This document shows positions 34,396 to 47,705 of a DNA stretch of 64,000 bases, piece by piece. Position 1 is the stretch's first letter. Every line of letters begins with the position of its first letter. A program made the translations under genes and the position numbers. The notes below the pieces were generated by a model. It was not told where the DNA came from and made no database searches. It saw only the letters and a list, made by a program, of their open reading frames with translations. This DNA is from Poecilobothrus nobilitatus. Lineage: Eukaryota > Arthropoda > Insecta > Diptera > Dolichopodidae. The stretch is from assembly GCA_947095535.1 (NCBI GenBank), contig OX352774.1, forward strand, positions 33,186,496-33,250,495, in the 5' to 3' direction.

Positions 34396-37300
34396 TTGGA
34401 ACCCCCGCTATTCCCCTTTTATTTCAAGCTTCCTCAGTTAGAGATCCCGTAGAAAAAGAAAAGTTTTAATCTTTGTTTATTTTAAGTTATAAAAATATAT
34501 GTACATATATAGGTTCTAATATGTTTTGGACATACTTTAAAGTAGCCAACTTTAGGTATAAAATACATACTTTTTTCTAAAATATAAGTATGTTTAATCT
34601 TAACATACATAATTGACAACATATTACAAGGTATCATTGACTATGTGAAGTAGAAGATTTTTATTTTTACAATGATTCCCTGAAACAACCTCAAATTAAA
34701 ATATATTTAAGTATAGATTAAATTAAAACAAAAAATTATTATATTTTAAGATTACTTTAGCATAATCATATAAGTATTATTAGTATAATAAATAATGACG
34801 TCAGTTTTGGTTTAGATATCTTCTCTCATTTTCATTTTTAATTTTTTTTTTGCTAAAACATGGCTTTAAAAAAGTTTTTATTGTTCAGTTTTTGCGCATC
34901 AGATTATCATTATGTTAACACAAAATTCATTGATAATATTATTATATTTTTTTGATAATTTTGAATTCGAGAACTTTAATGTAGAACTGGAATTTAGATT
35001 ATATTACAAAAAAAAAATACAGTATTTGAGTATTCTCTTGTCGCACAACATCAAACAAACATTTTTTATAGATGTTACAAAACGAAATAAAGTATAAAAA
35101 GAATGTTGCCAGTAGAAAAAGAATTTTAAATATTCATATTCATAATTCATAGATAAAATTTTAATCATTAATGAAAATATTTAGTTAAAATACTTTCTTT
35201 TTTTGAATTTAATACCGGTTTTTTAAAATACACGTTATGCAAAAAAAAAAAACAACAAAATGGTGATTTTTAGTAAAATCAAAATAAGATTCGATTTGTC
35301 GAAATGATTTTGTTTTTAATATTAAATTTCTATTTTATTTCTATTCTAATTATAATAACTCTACTACCACAATCAACATCACAACTACCAACTCTAAACT
35401 TTTGTAAATCATTATTTTAGTTTATAATGGCGCGATGGTTGACGCGAATGTAGTCGAATTTTTAAAAAATTTTGAAGCCGTAGTAGAGAATTCTCAAAAT
35501 GTATACGTATACATTTATGATATGACTGAAAAGTCAGTGTAAAAAAAGAACCTAATTATTTTAACAACTACACCTAGAACGTTTATTATCACTAGCAGCA
35601 CTACAAGATAGTTAATAGTCATGTCGTCATTGTGATGGTAGCGTAATTATAACTAGCGCTTCAGTATGTATATTGATTTACTTTCATTTGTTGGTTATGT
35701 TTAAGATCATGAAATGCGATAAAGTTTCTTCGCAATAATTGTATTACTAAACAGTTAATCAAAAATTGTCATAGGTAAACCAATATTTAAAACTGTAAAA
35801 AATAACAAGTCCTAAACTTTGGTTTAAATATAGGGTTAAACGCATTCTCTAGTAAAGCTTAGTTATAGACATATCGTCTATTGATCACAAGGCGCAAATA
35901 TAGACGCTTGTGGTTTTATATGTGGCTTTTTATATGTTGATAGAACAGAATCAGAAAATCGTGTACGTCCAAAAATATAGATAAAGCATGGATGCTTTAG
36001 AATACCTAATAAATCCAAAAAACCCAGAATTTTATATACCCAAAATTGTGTGATATCAGCTTTATATGTAAGTAGCTGCGCAATGTTTTTTATGGGTCCT
36101 TCAATAATTTTGACAAAAATTATTATTTATTAAAACATATGAGTATTAAAATTATACTAACAGGCCTAAATAGCACAGGTATTAGACTGTTGACAACTCA
36201 TTACGTAAGCGTAGTTTCACATATAATGAAACGTAAAATCTCACCTGATTCAGTTGTCATTCGATATGCGGGTCAAGTTCTTCAAATTAATGACAAACAT
36301 TAAGTAAATTCTCATTAAATGTAATCAAACCATTTTTTAATTTTTACTTTATAACTCACAGTATAATATTACAAAAAATATAAATAATAAGAATTGCATC
36401 AATTTTCCCATTCTTAACATATCCACCCTCTTGTTTTAATTCATACCTGTTGTAAACACATAAGTATGTACCTATATTAACTTTTCTAAATGTTGTTTAT
36501 TATAGTTATACATAGTTTATAATAAGTATGTATAGTAAAAATAAAAATAAAAATAAAAATAAAAAAAAAACTGAAATAAATAATAAGTTAGGTAATCATT
36601 ATAACGAGTTTTGAATTAATTAGAAACAAAAAATTTTTCAATAAGTACAGTTAAATTGAACCGGTTCATTTTTTATGTTTTGCAGTACCGTTATAAATAA
36701 ATAAATAGTTTTTAAATTGATTTTTGATTTAATAGTTCGATTTATTTGCAAACAATCAAGATACATAAGTATATATGTATGTTTGTATATAATAAAATAA
36801 AAATATATGTATGTATTAAAAAATTATTATACCTAAATAGTTTTTGAAAAGTGGTTTCTTATTAAAATTCATTCATAGTTAAAAAAAAAAAAATAAAAAT
36901 TACAAAAAAACAAAAAAAAAACTAGTTTTAAAATGTTCTAAAAATAAAATTAACAGTGAATTAGCAAAACACTTTCGCAATAAAATCGCAAAATTTTGTA
37001 TTTATCATTTAAACAAGTTTTCTGATTCGAAATTATAATTAAGAATGAACGAGATAGATATAATAATATAATTTTTTTTTTTTTTTTTTAAGCTATCAAA
37101 TAAATACAAAAAAAAAAAAATGAACTATTATTGCAATAAAAAATAATAATCACCAATGGATCAGGATCAGGAAATAAAAATTTATTTTATTTTATATGAT
37201 TTTTACAGAAAAACAATTTAATTCCAATTTTTGAACTTTAAATCGGTTCAAGGTTATTAATCGATTCTTTTGATTTATTCATTTTTATTGAATAAAACCT

Positions 37301-38395
37301 TTGCAAAAATTTTAACTTAAAAACAAAACTCTTTATGCATCTATATAAATGTTAACAATAATATTTACCTTAGAAAAAAAATAACTAAATTTGGTGATTT
37401 TTGATAAAGCCTTTTTGACTTTTTGTTTTTTGGGATGGGAATATACATTAGAAAAGAACAGAACTTGGGAAATACAAAATCGGTACTCGGAAAAAGTGTC
37501 TCAAAAAATGAGGCAATATCGGTTTTATTTTTCGAAACGAAAACAAAGAGATTTTGAAAACCAAATAGCGATTTCTTCAAATTCGGACGTAATATTGTTA
37601 TGAAGTGAACATAAAGCCGAAATCGGAAAAGAAATAAAAAATGAATTTTATTTTTTTTCCCCTTTTAAACCAATTATAAAATCACTCTAATTATTTTTCT
37701 TACATTATACATACTTATGTTTACAATAAAGCATTTAATAGGAGTAACCGGTAAACATATTATTGCAACCCTGATTTTGTAAACAACTATGAAATTAGCT
37801 CTATTTCAGAATCCTGCGTATTTATAAATAACATATTACATTATTTTTTTTTATCAAAATTAATATTTTTCGAATAGGTATAATAAGTCTAATAAGAGGC
37901 TTTATTTCCCATTTGATATAGCTGGAAATTCACTAATTGGGCTTTCTTACTCATTCGAAATGAAAATAGAGTTAAGTCTTATTTTGTACCTCTCCATATT
38001 TTTTGATTATTTATTTATTATAACAACAAAAGTAAATAAAGTACAAAAAATAATTTTTGGTTTTTTTACAATTTGTTTTATTAAACTTTTTCAAAAAGGA
38101 GGATTAATCTAAGGGATTTCCAGATTTTCAGTTTAAAACTAAATATTTTTGGCAATATTAAAAATATTTTACTTAAAACTTAAGAATAAAAAAAACCAAA
38201 ACTTCGACATTTTGAAAAATCAAGACATAAAGAAAGGAGGTTTAAAAACAAAAGATTTTGAAAAAGAGATTAATAAAATACAAAGATTTATACCTCAAAC
38301 ATGTATTTTTAAGAAAATAGGTACAAAGTTACTTTCTAGAATAAGCGCAACAAAAACAAATTTCTGAATATAAATCTAAACAAGAAAATGTAACA
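34396..38395. other. AT-rich non-coding stretch
   Basis: No supported gene. 36541-36566 is an (AAAAT)5-type microsatellite. T and A tracts lie at 37072-37090 and 37108-37120. 37400-37610 is open on both strands, with no recognisable protein. 35420-36000 is less AT-rich and may hold an old repeat. Confidence 0.5.
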
Positions 38396-39487
38396 GTAAG
38401 TCGATGCAACCGACTTATTAATACCCTACACCTGAATAATTCAAATTAAATTAAAAATCCATAAATTTTTGGGCGGCTCCTGGAACTTCTTCCCTTTTCT
38501 TCCTTATCCAAATTTCAGGAAAATAAAAGAGGCATCCTTTAACACCCTTGTACATAAGTTAAAGTTCCTATCTTTATTAATTTTGACGATATGCTTGTTA
38601 GCTCTTGGGAGGCGTGTGTCAGGTACCCGAATTGCCACTCCAATTCATCAAATCCATCTCAGTGACATAAAGAAAACCTGCCAGAACACCATTGTACGAA
38701 AGTTAAAGATTCTACTTTTTTTGGTTTTGGAGATATGCTAGTTTGCTCTCGTGCTCGTTCGGAAGTTTCGAAAATACGAACCCATGGTTCAAATTTTCTA
38801 AAATGTCAGTTTCAAATTGTACAGAGAAGGAAACATAATAGAACACCCTTGTACTAAAAATAAAGGTTCAATATTTGTTGATTATAGAGATATACTCGTT
38901 TGCTCTGGGGCTAGTTCGGAAGCTTCCAAGATCCGAACTCATGTACCAAATCCCCCTAAATTTCAGAAACATAAATAAAACACCAAAGAACACCATTGTA
39001 CCAAATTCAAAGGTTCTATCTTTGTTGGTTTTAGAGATAATCACGTTTGCTCTGGTACTCGTTCGGAAGCTTGCAAAATTCGAACCTATGGACTAAATCC
39101 TCACAAATTTCAGAGACATAAAGAAAACATAAAAGAACATTAGTGTAAAAAATTTAAAGGTTCTACTTTTTTTAGTTTTGGAGATAATCTCTTTTGCTCC
39201 GAAATCATTCGGAAGCTTCCAGAATCCGAACCCATGAACCGATTTTGGTCAGATTCGAAATTAACCTTCCTTTCGTAATTGCTATATAAATTTCATCGAG
39301 ATAGCTTTAGTAGTTTTTCAATTATCATGCGAACGAACGGACGGACGGACACCGTTATATCGACTCCAGGAGATGATCCTGATTCAGCATATATATACAT
39401 GTCCATATATCCAACTCGCTTTCTTTTGGTGGTTACAAACTCTATATCAAAGTTAATATACCCTATACTTTAGGTGTAGGGTATAAA
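38396..39487 (+). mobile_element. HINE-like element, second sequence family
   Basis: Different in sequence from the elements at 9348 and 25367 but built the same way. A short hairpin TAAGTCG...CGACTTA lies at the 5' end, and a perfect 13-bp subterminal inverted repeat pairs ATACCCTACACCT (38421-38433) with its complement (39472-39484). Internal tandem units with (G/A)TTCGGAAG(C/T)TT recur at 38761, 38918, 39065 and 39211 (period 146-157 bp), each followed by CCGAACCCATG-like and AAATTTCAG blocks. A (GGAC)3 array sits at 39339-39350, with a 3' hairpin ATACCCTATAC/GTGTAGGGTAT before the end. No coding frame. The class is inferred from architecture. Confidence 0.7.
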
Positions 39488-40430
39488 AAGCGAAAAACAT
39501 TGTATTTGGAATATAAAAATAATGCTGATTTGACTTTATTTCTTCTATGAATTGATAATAAGGACGAATTTAAAACCATCACGATTTCAGTTGATTATTA
39601 CAAATTTAAAAAGGCAAGGAGGGAATCTCTACCAGAATTATTATACCATACAAATATTTAATTTTTGTTAAGAATATATGCACATACCAGAAAAATTGTG
39701 GTAATGTAAAACTAAATTCACTGTAATATATTTATTAAAACTTCATGTAAAACGATTGATAAAGATCTTATTAAAGGTCTAACGGCTCAAGAATAATAAA
39801 AGAGTAAAGTAACGAAAATTTTAATGTCTGATTTTTTTAAAATTTATCAGAATTAACTAAAGTTTTTTCATCAAATTTTTACTTTACAGTATTTTTCTAT
39901 GGTATGGAACTTTTTAGCAACACCACATAGAAAATCGCAAAACTTAAATCATCAAATTTAAGAAAAATGTTTTAAAACAAATTTATCACATTTATAGTCT
40001 ATTTTAACGAATAGGATTGCCGTACTTTAAAATTGACAGTTCTTGAAAAAATTTAGAATGATATTATATACGTCATACATTTCATAACAAGAAAAATTTC
40101 ACACTTTCCACAGTTCAACAGAACTGTTATGTTAACGTTTAAACTAAGAAAAGATATGCATGTAAAGTTCAGTTTATTAAAGTAATACAAATTGAATTCA
40201 TATGTATTTTGACTGAAAAGATTTATTTTGTTAAATCATTTTAATAATCATTAATCATTTTATTAAATTATATTTAATTTATGGCAAAATAAACAAAAAA
40301 AAGAAAATAGGAAACATAAGCAAGAAACGGAGACATTATTAACAAATGGAAAATGTTTTCTCATTTATATGATCCATCAAAGAATAAAAATATATCTATT
40401 CGGAACTGAAATGTTTTCCAACAGAAAAAA

Positions 40431-40610
40431 ATGCTAAAGGAAGTTGATATGTATTACAAATGGATCTATGAAATATCTCCGCATGAAAAATCTCTATACT
40501 CAACTAACATTAAATATCTCCTTCCTCCGCACAGATTGCCGAGATATATCAAATATCAGAAAATTAAAAAAAAAGATTTAAGACGTATCGCATTAGCACT
40601 TCGCATTTAA
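40431..40610 (+). CDS. Candidate 59-codon open frame or exon, unknown
   Basis: ATG at 40431 to TAA at 40608-40610 encodes a 59-residue basic peptide. Unlike the chance frames around it, it is not a run of F/K/N: it holds DMYYKWIYE, SPHEKSLYS, LLPPHRLPRYIKYQ and a KKKDLRRIALALRI end. The frame is open upstream only as far as TGA just before TTTTCCAACAG, and that string is a fair splice acceptor, so this could be a last exon as well as a stand-alone frame or a transposon fragment. I do not recognise the protein. No promoter or poly-A evidence was seen. Chance occurrence remains possible. Confidence 0.25.
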   Translation: MLKEVDMYYKWIYEISPHEKSLYSTNIKYLLPPHRLPRYIKYQKIKKKDLRRIALALRI

Positions 40611-41290
40611 TCTTTTCCGAAAATACTTGATTATTTCACAATTTTTCACACTTATTTTTGATCCGGATTTATGTTTTTTTTAATTTATGACAGTTAATAA
40701 ATTTTTAGGAGTAGAATCAGTATTACCACATTGACAGTAGCAAAAAAACACTTTATTTCGACTTATTTATTGCTTTATTTAGCATTATTTATAATAAAAA
40801 GTGTTATGGTATAAAGTATGAAGTAAATTTTATATCATCAGTAAATTCATAATCATTTCTCATTTTTCAAAAAAGTTTATTTTAATTTTAAAATAAAATA
40901 TTTTTTATCAATGAAATAATATGTTTGTTAATTTTAATAATATGTTCTTCTTTTATATTTTATGTTCTCCATTTTCTTTTATACTTATTTTATGGAGTTA
41001 AATTTTTTGTTTGTCTATTTTAATATGCATAGTAAATTTGACTTTTTTTTTTGTATATACGTAGGTACTACACATAGTAATTTTTAGTTATTTTTATTAA
41101 ATAAAATATTAATTTTAGTGAAAGGCGATCATCTATTGTGTTTTTATAACACTAAATTTTTGACAGACAAGTTAATAAAGAGTGCGTTATATGCAACAGA
41201 AATATTTAATATACTATTCGAAAACTCCGAATATTTTCGGAAAAAAAATTGTGCGATATAAATTGAATAGGTTCGGAAACGTCCTTATAT

Positions 41291-41335
41291 TATAGTATAG
41301 TATAGTATAGTATAGTATAGTATAGTATAGTATAG
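41291..41335. repeat. (TATAG)9 microsatellite
   Basis: Nine perfect TATAG pentamers followed by ATCTT. Confidence 0.97.
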
Positions 41336-41477
41336 ATCTTTTATACAAGGATAATCAGATATAAAATTTTATCCATTTGAATTTAAAAAGAAATCGGAAT
41401 ATCCGAAAATATTATTACATTAATATATTATATTACATTAATTAATTAATGTTAACATAATTAAATTACATTATCCA

Positions 41478-41528
41478 ATTTTAAATATACTACTATAAAA
41501 CGTGAATGTATAGTAGTATATTTAAAAT
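41478..41528. repeat. Perfect 20-bp inverted repeat
   Basis: Arms 41478-41497 and 41509-41528 are exact complements separated by an 11-base spacer AAACGTGAATG. Both arms contain ATACTACTATA or its complement. A related TAAAACGTGAAAATTG follows at 41566, so the spacer motif AAACGTGAA occurs twice. Confidence 0.9.
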
Positions 41529-43115
41529 ATACATGTATATTTTAATAAACGATACTATTTATAAAACGTGAAAATTGTTCTGGAAAAAGCGGACAAATTC
41601 ATTACGGCTAATTAAAGAAAAATTTGAAAAAAAAAATTAAAATAAGCTTTTATATGTTTTCATAAAAATCATTGATTCAACTTTTTATCAAGATCTCTAT
41701 TCTAGTATTTTGGAAAATTTATAAACTTCTCTTTTTTGACAGGTTTCAAAATGACATTTAAAAGTGTTATATAAAACAAAATTTGAAAATATTTCTTTTT
41801 ATTTTATTTTTTTAAAGATAGAGAAAAAACATTTTAACCATGGGTAGACCTCATAAAAAAATTAATGCTGTAGAACAACTTTTTTATGTAGCCCCATTCA
41901 TTACGGAGCTGCAACTCCCCAAACTTTGAAAAAGCCCTATTTTTAAATTCGTATATCTCATGTTTTACTTAACATTTTTTCAATTTGAAAACACCATTCG
42001 ACAGAAATTTGTTTTACCTTTGTAAATCTATATTAAAATTATACATTTTTTTTTAAAATTAAGTATTTAAATTTATCGTTATGTGAAATCCAAATTTTGC
42101 ATGATTTTTCTGCCTTCATAATTCCGGCATGCTTTTAGATAGCGACTTGCAATTTTAAGTTAATAATAAAGAACTTTTAGAATTAGTATAAATTTGCTCA
42201 GAAAATATTTTTGGGTTGCCCCTTTTTTATGAACTATTAGGCCTCAAAAATTGATAATTTGCTATTATTAGTATTTTGCTATTTTTCTTAGTTATATAGG
42301 GCTCCAGACTATACAACTCCTCAAAATTGCAAAAAATTCTATTTTCACATTTTTTCCTATATGAAATTTTTAAATTTTGATGCAAGTGTTATTTCTAAAC
42401 AGTTTGTATTATCTTTTGGAAATGTGCGCTTTTAAATTCTGACTTGTTTTATTTTTATTATTATTTAATTTATTTTATTTTGCGCTTCGAACTGTTTTAG
42501 TTTATTATTATTAAGTATTAACTAATTACATTAATTTTTAAACCTACTGTTTTTCACAAAACATTATTTCGAACAAATTTTAATATATAGGTACAAAACT
42601 TTTCATTTTAAAACAAATTCATTTTTTGTTTCTTATTTGTTTGCTGTTAAAAACAAAAAAAACATAATGTTTCACAAATGTCAATACAAACTTTCAAAAT
42701 TGTATAAATTTGCATATTATGTCAAAAAAAAAAAAAAAAAAATTCTCTAATCGTTTTTTATTGATCCGATTACGGATCCGATTAATCGAATCAAAAAAAA
42801 AAAAAAAAACGCGCAACTATAATTAAAATTAAGCCGACAAAAAGATAACATTTAACATTAGCATAGCAGAAAAATTATATTTTTAAATTGTACGGAGTTA
42901 TTTCATTTTTAAAATGCGGAGTTATATCATTCAGTTTTACAAACGACCTTTAAAATAAATTTTGTATAATATAATAGTTTAAAAAATAAAATATTACAAT
43001 TCCTTTTACAACTTTTGGAAATTTTCCATTTCATTCAGATTTTTCTGTTTGCTATAACAAAAGCTTGTATTTTTTTTTTTCCTATAACAAAAGTTTGTAA
43101 TTGTTTTCTGTTCTG

Positions 43116-43140
43116 TTTTTTTTTTTTTTTTTTTTTTTTT
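43116..43140. repeat. T25 homopolymer
   Basis: 25 uninterrupted T bases. Confidence 0.95.
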
Positions 43141-43804
43141 GGCATTTTTAAGCACAATAATTGGTAGTTTTGTTTGGTACAATAATATAATCAACAAATA
43201 TTATCATATTTACGTATTGACACATAATTATTTAAAATAAGTTTTTTTAGAAAAACTATTTTTAAATTTTGTTTTTGTACATATTATTTAAAATTATTTT
43301 ATTTTTAGAATCTAAAATTAACTCTTAATAAATTTAAAAATGCTTTTTAGTTAGGTACGTTTCATGTTTCATGTTTCACGTTTCACGTTTCTGTTTATTT
43401 TAGTTTTATTATAATCAATTGTTAATATTTTTATCATTGTTAAAATCATTTTAATACTTAATAATTTTCCATTCATGGAAATTTTTTTTTTTTCTTTTTT
43501 ACTTGCTTATTTTGTAGGAAAAATACGTCATATGGGTAGTCACATACTAGATTTTATTTAAAAATAAAATGTGTTATCACTGCAATATTGTAAATTAGCA
43601 AATTTGACTTAATCAGCTGTTTTGAAAATGAAAGATTATTATAAAAATTTCGAAAAAGAGAAAACTTTAATAATATATAATTAAAATATCTTTTGATGTT
43701 TGAGACAAGATTTATTATTTTACTTATATATGTAAGTGTAAAATCCTAAAATGAACAAGGCAGAATATGTAAAACAAAAGATTTAATTTAGATTGTGACT
43801 ATAC

Positions 43805-43998
43805 GGGAGCCTCGGTGACCTAGTGGGTAAGAGCGTATAAAATACGCTGTAAACACCGAGGGAGTGTGGATTCGAATCTCACACATGTCGTAAAAGTTAT
43901 TCTACGTTACGACATTTACAGCCACGCCGGAACAGGAAAGGCTGTGTAATTTTCTGTCCACATTTATGTGGCAAAGAAATGCATTAAAAAAACAAAAA
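43805..43998 (+). mobile_element. SINE-1, full length with 11-bp TSD
   Basis: Complete plus-strand copy: GGGAGCCTCGGTGACCTAGTGGGTAAG A-box region, ATACGCTGTAAACACCGAGGGAG, B box GGATTCGAATCTC, the GTCGTAA...TTACGAC hairpin, GAACAGGAAAGGCTGTG, ATGTGGCAAAGAAATGCA, and a tail of A bases broken by one C. The direct repeat TGTGACTATAC at 43794-43804 and 43999-44009 is the target-site duplication. Confidence 0.95.
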
Positions 43999-44009
43999 TG
44001 TGACTATAC

Positions 44010-46639
44010 TTTTGCAGCAAAATTTGTACTTTTTCCTTATAATTTTTTGCAAAACTTGTAAAAATAGAGAAATGATTACTTTGTTAAGAAAGGTTAAGAG
44101 ATGATTATTTTGTTAAGTCAAAACTGCTTTTAAGTGCTTTAGATTTGTAAAGGCCGTTTAGATTTTTAGTAGAACTGAAAATGGGGAAAATACGAACATT
44201 TTTTCTGAAGTAACAGCTCTTCAAATCTTCCTCGTATCAAAATTTCAACATTCTGTTGAAAAGTGTTCCGGAGATACAGAAGAATCAAAATCTTGCAAAA
44301 TTTTATTTTCACTTAACAGTAAATCTCAATACGAAATCATAAAAAATTGTTACCATTTCACGTTTTTAGATTAAATAAAAATACATACCTTCAACTTAAA
44401 ATTAAAATACATATAAACCTTTTAAAATAGAATTTTTTCGAACTTTTGGAAACTGTGTAGCTTCTATAATGGGCTCTATAAAAAAGTTGTTTCTTAACTT
44501 AATTTAACTTAAAATAATTTGATGAATCATAATTAAAATTTAATTGTTCCATCTTAAAAGGTGTTTAGATGCAATTTTTTTTTGTAAATAGAACGACAGA
44601 TTGAAGGCAGAATGAAAGGCAGCTGGAAATTCAACGAAAGTTTAGTTTCCAAAAATTTCTCGATGGAAATTTTATTGTATAAAATATGTTAAATACCGCA
44701 CTAAAATTATTTTTTCTAGTAGCATTTTTTTAATTTTGTAAAATGTTTATTAAAAGAATATTTTATTTAATCTCGTATTTCTAATTAAAATGATAAAAAA
44801 TAATTTACTAAAGTTAGATTATGGAAAAAGTGTAAAAGTTTTGTAACCACTTCCAAAATCCTTCCTAGTTATTTTTTTACATAAATATTTTTAAAGCAAA
44901 GAATTTTAAAAATTGGAAACTCATTTACATATATATGTTAATTTAATATTAAAGCATTTAAAATAGTAGAACTGTCGCTTTTAAACCTCGCTAAACAAAT
45001 TATTGAAATCATGATTTTATTCCCAAAAATGAATTTCTTCTTATTATTTTATTTTTACATTACAAAGCACTTTCACATAAACAAACTCGGACACGACAAG
45101 TGACGCGAAGTTTTTATTTAAGAAAATGCACTAACCGTGTCTAAAAACATTAACTAATTGTAATTACCAAACGCTAAAAATCGTTAAAAATTCTTGACCA
45201 GAAAATCCATTCCAAACAAAATCATAGTTTCAATTTTTTAATTAAGTATTCTTTTTCTGATTCTTCATCAAGTTCTTTTCTAACTTTTCACCTTCTCAAT
45301 AACCTTATCACATTCTTTGCAAAAAAAAAAAAAAAAAAAAAAATGAAAAAATGAGGTTAGAATGTGCAAAATAAAAAAAAAATAGCAGAACGAAAAAAAA
45401 AATTAAATAATAAATACATACCTACATAGTATATACATATTTATTATATAAATTGAGCGCCTACAAGCATTTTTCAATCAACGACATTTACAATTTTCCA
45501 TTATTTTTACTTTATTTTTTTTTCTTTTAATTTTATACCATTTTTTTTTTTTTTTTATTATTATTATTTTTATTATTTTACTCTAAAACGGAACCATAGT
45601 CGAAGAGATCATTTATCATATCCGTTAAAAAATATGAATATATATTATGTATGTACATACATATAGGTACATATAGTTTCAATTCACAAGTACCTACTTA
45701 TGTACATACTACAAATAGGTATACGTACAAATATGTATATAAAATAAATAAAAAAAAAGAAAAACATTTCTAAAGTATGCACTTAAATAATACACATATT
45801 TATAAAAAAAAAAAAAATACACTGTAAAAAAAAAAAAACAAAAACAAATCTAGAATTAAAACTCAAGTTATTCTTCGTTATTCGTTGTAAAATTGTTCAT
45901 TTTATGTGTGCTTTTCTTTTTTTTTTTTTTTTTTATTGAATGGAAGGCATTCTTTGTATTTATTGTTATTTTGTTTCTCGCAAATAATTCTAAATTGAGC
46001 TCATTGCTGACTCGCTTTGTTTGCTATTTTGTTTTAAAAAAAAAAAAAAATATTTTTTTTTGTTTTCTTAGTATGCTTATGTTTTTAAATTCCAGATTCC
46101 AGAAGCTATGAGTCACAAATAGTGAAATAAAATTGTTTTTCTTTATTTTTTTTTATGAATTAAATAAAAAATTAACAACAATGGCAATACATATACTCGT
46201 ACATAATTATTTGCTAAATTACTTTAGAATGAATGTGGCAAACCTATAAAATATTATGTAAAAAATACTAATACCCACCATTACTACAAATACATATTTA
46301 AAGCAGAGTTTTCTTTTGTTTTTTTTTTTTGTTTTAGTTTTTATAAATTTCTGATTAAAATTAAACTTTTTCGTCATATTTGGTTATGAATGAAAAATTT
46401 TTTTTTTTTTTTTTTTATATTTTTCTATAATTGTAATTTTTAAAAATTTTCATAGTAAAAATTTATCTTTCCTCCTCACTTATTATCTCACTATTACTAC
46501 CCATCTGTATAATTTATACTTCCCCACCTAAATAGGTTATTATTCCGAATATAAGTGTAAGTGTAAATTTAAGCAAAATAATTATTGCAATTTTTTACAT
46601 ATGAAATAATAATGTATAATAGATATGTTTATTTATTTT
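44010..46639. other. AT-rich non-coding stretch
   Basis: No gene. Long homopolymers at 45320-45343 (A) and 45916-45934 (T), and TATGTACATACATA and TAGGTAC patches at 45640-45740. Confidence 0.5.
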
Positions 46640-47015
46640 ATGTTTCCTATAATAAGGCATAGGGCATCCCTTAAGTCATTTATTACGCATATTTCAACAA
46701 GTTTCAGAAATCATTAGCTTCAATAAAACGTTGATTTCTCCTACTGTAGCTATTGTACAAGATTATAGAATGCAAATATATTTATTTATACGCCATCTAT
46801 TATCTTATACAAGAATTATTTTATTTTTAATTTTATTTATGTTATGATATATGGTAGTAATTATGTGATATAGCTATATGTAATTATCTTTTTATTATAT
46901 TGTACTATAATTATATATTATAAGATAAATCTATATTATATTTTATAAATCATATTATACAGCCGAGATTTAAACACGAGGGCTTTCGAATGAAAGGCTG
47001 CAGTCTTATAAACAT
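46640..47015 (-). mobile_element. SINE-2-like repeat, minus-strand copy
   Basis: On the minus strand the head reads AAGACTGCAGCCTTTCATTCGAAAG with a B-box-like GTTTAAATCTCGGC near 46970-46985. An AT-rich body follows, with CTTGTATAAGATAATAGATGGCGTA, TCTTGTACAATAGCTACAG and GGGATGCCCTATGCC. Same block order as 24741-25145 in opposite orientation. Confidence 0.55.
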
Positions 47016-47705
47016 TATATTATGCATAATGTAACATTTAACTTTAAATATTTTTGATGTAGCTCAAAAACAATTGGAACAATTATAATTGATAGATAGA
47101 CTATTATAACTATGTATTATTAATTACCAGAAACGTAATTCAATATAAACGACTACTACGAAATCCAATATAATTGACACTATAACATAGGATTCTCTTA
47201 GAAGGGCACATAACTGCAAAAGTTTCAAAACTCCTACATTTCAAAAATGTCAATAGAAGGCTTAAAAGAACTAAGCCAGTAGATTTAGCTGCAAACGCAG
47301 ATTACCTTCACGGAAATCTACAATTCCAATTGATCTATAAGAGTTAACGCAAAATTAATGGTTAGTCTTTCAGACGAGTTTTAAGAAGGGGCTGGTGTGT
47401 TTAGTGAGTTAAAGCACACATAACTATGTTGCGTATAATATCTTTAGATGATTTTCATCATCCTTACCCAAAGAAAAAAAAAATTTTAATGTATTATAAT
47501 TTCTATAACCAAATTGGTTTATGAAATGTTTAATAAAATTTAAAATTGATATGGTCAAAATTTAAAATTGATATCGTTTGTGTCTTCGAAATCGTTTTCA
47601 CCACAATTTCACACGTAAAAGTAATTTATAAAAAGTAGCAACTCTAGAGTTTTATATACAGAAAAGGAAGAAAGACCAAATATTACGAAAAATATTGTAC
47701 ATATA
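47016..47705. other. Non-coding stretch, no assignment
   Basis: 47160-47440 is less AT-rich than its surroundings but has no long frame and no recognised repeat partner in the window. Confidence 0.4.

Larger units (their letters stand above)
39488..43793. other. AT-rich non-coding stretch
   Basis: Contains the candidate small frame at 40431-40610, the TATAG array and the hairpin listed separately. GTTTCAYGTTTCAY heptamer tandem at 43358-43391. ATCCGATTACGGATCCGATTAATCGAATC at 42764-42792 is a small palindromic patch. Otherwise no gene. Confidence 0.5.

Noticed and set aside
32223..36000. Apparent similarity between 32223-32540 and 35420-36000 (ACGCGA...TAGTC, GTGTACGT)
   Set aside because: Matches are short and not clearly in order; could not be supported by eye.
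37365..37603. Overlapping open frames on both strands
   Set aside because: Both peptides are low-complexity K/F-rich with no recognisable domain; mutual shadows.
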